A DNA stretch of 64,000 nt from Pedobacter sp. KBW06 (lineage in GTDB: Bacteria > Bacteroidota > Bacteroidia > Sphingobacteriales > Sphingobacteriaceae): the NCBI RefSeq assembly GCF_003852525.1, contig NZ_QAJL01000001.1, forward strand, positions 854,983 to 918,982, read 5' to 3'. The translations under genes were made by a program, and so were the position numbers. Below the pieces are notes generated by a model. It saw only the letters and a list, made by a program, of their open reading frames with translations, did not search any database and had not been told where the DNA came from. The first letter of the stretch is position 1; every line of letters begins with the position of its first letter. Shown here piece by piece: positions 62,409-64,000 of this stretch.

Positions 62409-63032
62409 ATGTGCAATTCAATTAAAACACTGATGATGAATCAGAATAACAATGACCGTCAAAGACCAATTAGTATTGGCGAAAAATTGCCAAAATTTTG
62501 TAAAAAGGCAATTATGACTATAGGAAACAATATGGACATCATTGACATTGATCAGAATTACGCTTCGGCCAATGGTAAATGGATGATTCTTTTTTGGTGG
62601 CCTAAGGATTTTACATTTGTATGTCCTACTGAAATTATTGATTTCGACCGAAATACAGCGGAATTTTCTCAACGGAACGCAACAGTAGTCGGCGCCTCTA
62701 CAGATTCGGAATACGTACACCAAGGGTGGAGACAGACCAACCCAGGGTTGACTAATCTAAGCATTCCTATGCTTGCGGACACCTCAAAATCTCTGGCTTC
62801 AGAGATGGGAATATTAGATACTGAGGAAAGGGTTCCATACCGGGCAACTTTTATTGTAGATCCATCTGGAATTATTCAGTGGGTAAGCATCTATCCAATG
62901 AATGTAGGACGAAATGTCGACGAAGTCCTCCGCGTACTTGATGCCTTACAGACAGAAGAATTAACAGCTTGCGGATGGACTCCGGGAGAAAAAACTTTAA
63001 CAGCTAAACTGGAAAAACATGCTGCAGGATAG
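62409..63032 (+). CDS. ahpC: 2-Cys peroxiredoxin, AhpC/Tsa family
   Basis: This 207-residue peroxiredoxin has the peroxidatic Cys72 in FTFVCPTEIIDFD and Cys188 in LTACGWTPGEKTL as the resolving cysteine. The conserved GASTDSEYVHQGW and RATFIVDPSGIIQW segments are present. It reduces hydrogen peroxide and organic hydroperoxides in the cytoplasm. No ahpF or dedicated reductase follows in the window. The ATG at 62409 gives a somewhat long N-terminus, and MMNQNNN eight codons in is an alternative. Its 3' end overlaps the aminopeptidase start by 14 bp. Confidence 0.93.
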   Translation: MCNSIKTLMMNQNNNDRQRPISIGEKLPKFCKKAIMTIGNNMDIIDIDQNYASANGKWMILFWWPKDFTFVCPTEIIDFDRNTAEFSQRNATVVGASTDSEYVHQGWRQTNPGLTNLSIPMLADTSKSLASEMGILDTEERVPYRATFIVDPSGIIQWVSIYPMNVGRNVDEVLRVLDALQTEELTACGWTPGEKTLTAKLEKHAAG

Positions 63033-64000
63033 TCCTTTAAAAATAAAACTTATCCATGCATCCGAAAGGGGCTTAATTGCTAAGAATACCACGTTCATCA
63101 TGATTATCTCATCTTGTGAACAGTTGGATAATTATTCGTTTCCGGCTTCTTTTTCAGAAAAAACACATCATATCCTGGAAAGTCCAGGGTATGATGTGTT
63201 GACAACACTTGGAGCGCATAAAACTATCTTCGTTATTTCGTCAGAAAAAGAAGTCGAAACCTGGCGATTAATTGGCGCTTCACTTTATAAAATCCTGAAA
63301 AAAGAACGCATATCATTTGCACAACTTAAAGAACTAAGAACCTTATCATTAGAAAACCGTCGTGCCTTATTTGAAGGACTTCTCTTGGCAAGCTACTGCT
63401 TTAGCAAGCATAAAGAAAATCTTAAACAGGATAAAATACTAATTTATGTGAGCGGGTCTGTCTTTCCCGGAGCAGAACTGCAGGAATTGCATTTATTGAA
63501 CGAGGCCATTACCTTGACTAAGAATCTAGTCAATGAACCGCTCAATCATCTGGATGCCTTAAAGCTTTCTGAAGTTATCGTTCAAGCGGGCAAAGAATTT
63601 GGTTTTGAAACCGAAATCTTGCATGAACAAGAGATAATCCAACTCAGAATGGGTGGCCTGCTAGCCGTGAACAAAGGGTCCGAAACTCCTCCCACATTTA
63701 ATGTACTTGAATATCGTCCAGCCAACGCTGTTAACGTTAGGCCATTAGTACTGGTTGGCAAAGGCATCATGTTTGATACTGGCGGGTATTCCCTCAAAAC
63801 AGGTGGGTCGATGGTAACCATGAAATGTGATATGGCCGGAGGTGCTGCTGTTTTGGGAATCATTGCTGCTATTGCATCGAATAAACTCCCCTATTACGTT
63901 GTAGGGCTTATCCCTGCAACAGATAATAAAATAAGCGCCAGTGCCCTGGTTGTCGATGACATTATTACCATGATGGATGGTACAACCGTTGAAATACAAA
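63019..64000 (+). CDS. pepA: M17 leucyl aminopeptidase, 3'-truncated by window edge
   Basis: The ATG at 63019 overlaps the peroxiredoxin stop, so the two are probably translationally coupled. The frame stays open for 327 codons to the window edge. After an M17 N-terminal domain (about 1-165) with TLTKNLVNEPLNHLDA, the catalytic domain begins VGKGIMFDTGGYSLKTG, then MVTMKCDMAGGAAVLG and VGLIPATDNKISASALVVDD. These give the metal-binding Lys and Asp residues. The usual FDSGG reads FDTGG and the K(G/C)DMSG reads KCDMAGG, modest changes. It removes N-terminal residues from peptides and probably helps degrade oxidised proteins. A striking inverted repeat sits in its 5' coding part. Confidence 0.85.
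   Translation, partial: MLQDSPLKIKLIHASERGLIAKNTTFIMIISSCEQLDNYSFPASFSEKTHHILESPGYDVLTTLGAHKTIFVISSEKEVETWRLIGASLYKILKKERISFAQLKELRTLSLENRRALFEGLLLASYCFSKHKENLKQDKILIYVSGSVFPGAELQELHLLNEAITLTKNLVNEPLNHLDALKLSEVIVQAGKEFGFETEILHEQEIIQLRMGGLLAVNKGSETPPTFNVLEYRPANAVNVRPLVLVGKGIMFDTGGYSLKTGGSMVTMKCDMAGGAAVLGIIAAIASNKLPYYVVGLIPATDNKISASALVVDDIITMMDGTTVEIQ
63162..63200 (+). repeat. 18-bp inverted repeat inside pepA
   Basis: AACACATCATATCCTGGA (63162-63179) faces TCCAGGGTATGATGTGTT (63183-63200) with only one mismatch (a G-U pair in RNA) and a 3-nt loop. It lies 143 bp into the aminopeptidase coding frame, which reads through it in frame. It could form a very stable mRNA hairpin that partly stops transcription after ahpC. 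Confidence 0.7.

Overview
The window looks like a chromosomal segment of a Bacteroidota bacterium, most likely Sphingobacteriaceae (Pedobacter-like). The evidence is many SusC/SusD pairs with STN-type signalling domains, ECF sigma/FecR switches, DUF4369-TlpA lipoprotein-type reductases, GldA/GldF/GldG-like ABC genes, CKK-type lipoproteins, TAnnTTTG (-7) promoter boxes and an AT-rich, mostly Shine-Dalgarno-poor layout. I see no rRNA, tRNA, CRISPR array, insertion sequence or phage gene.

Layout. 1-1232: a FecR fragment (cut by the window edge) behind its ECF sigma factor. 1233-2160: a decayed stretch with remnants of a Crp/Fnr regulator and of a concanavalin-like domain protein, closed by a strong hairpin. 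2161-5382: a HmuR-like TonB receptor and a PepSY-TM reductase-like protein (haem/siderophore iron). 5533-15876, locus A (minus): sigma, FecR, SusC, SusD, DUF4843 lipoprotein, PKD-like lipoprotein, TlpA. 16255-32420, locus B (minus): sigma, FecR, SusC, SusD, then ABC ATPase, GldF-GldG fusion, two MutS-like ATPases, M16 protease and a small LTXXQ-type protein, with a terminator after it. 32743-41950, locus C (minus): sigma, FecR, SusC, SusD, two TlpA proteins. 42192-54730, locus D (plus, divergent from C): sigma, FecR, SusC, SusD, ABC ATPase and two tandem GldF-GldG fusions. 54872-64000: a peroxide/superoxide island with oxyR, then hemH, ankyrin protein, truncated hemA and exported catalase on the minus strand, and divergently a CxxC thioredoxin-fold protein, a 54-residue coiled-coil protein, Fe-SOD, a TPR-like protein, a 2-Cys peroxiredoxin and the start of an M17 aminopeptidase.

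How it fits together. Each SusC carries an N-terminal STN domain, so each sigma/FecR pair is likely a cell-surface switch that induces its own SusCD pair when substrate arrives. None of the loci has a glycoside hydrolase, so they do not look like polysaccharide utilisation loci. Downstream cargo instead points to peptide, protein or thiol/metal chemistry (TlpA, M16 protease, ABC). Loci B and D share the sigma-FecR-SusCD-ABC-GldFG core, and in both a stem-loop separates susD from the ABC genes. Locus B, with paired MutS-like ATPases that lack mismatch-recognition domains and an exported M16 protease, is the best candidate for an undescribed system. The right end is a coherent oxidative-stress regulon. 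TTAG-N6-CTA(A/T) dyads lie upstream of oxyR (two, 22-bp period), the catalase, the thioredoxin-SOD-peroxiredoxin operon and the haem receptor/PepSY operon, suggesting one redox- or metal-responsive regulator.
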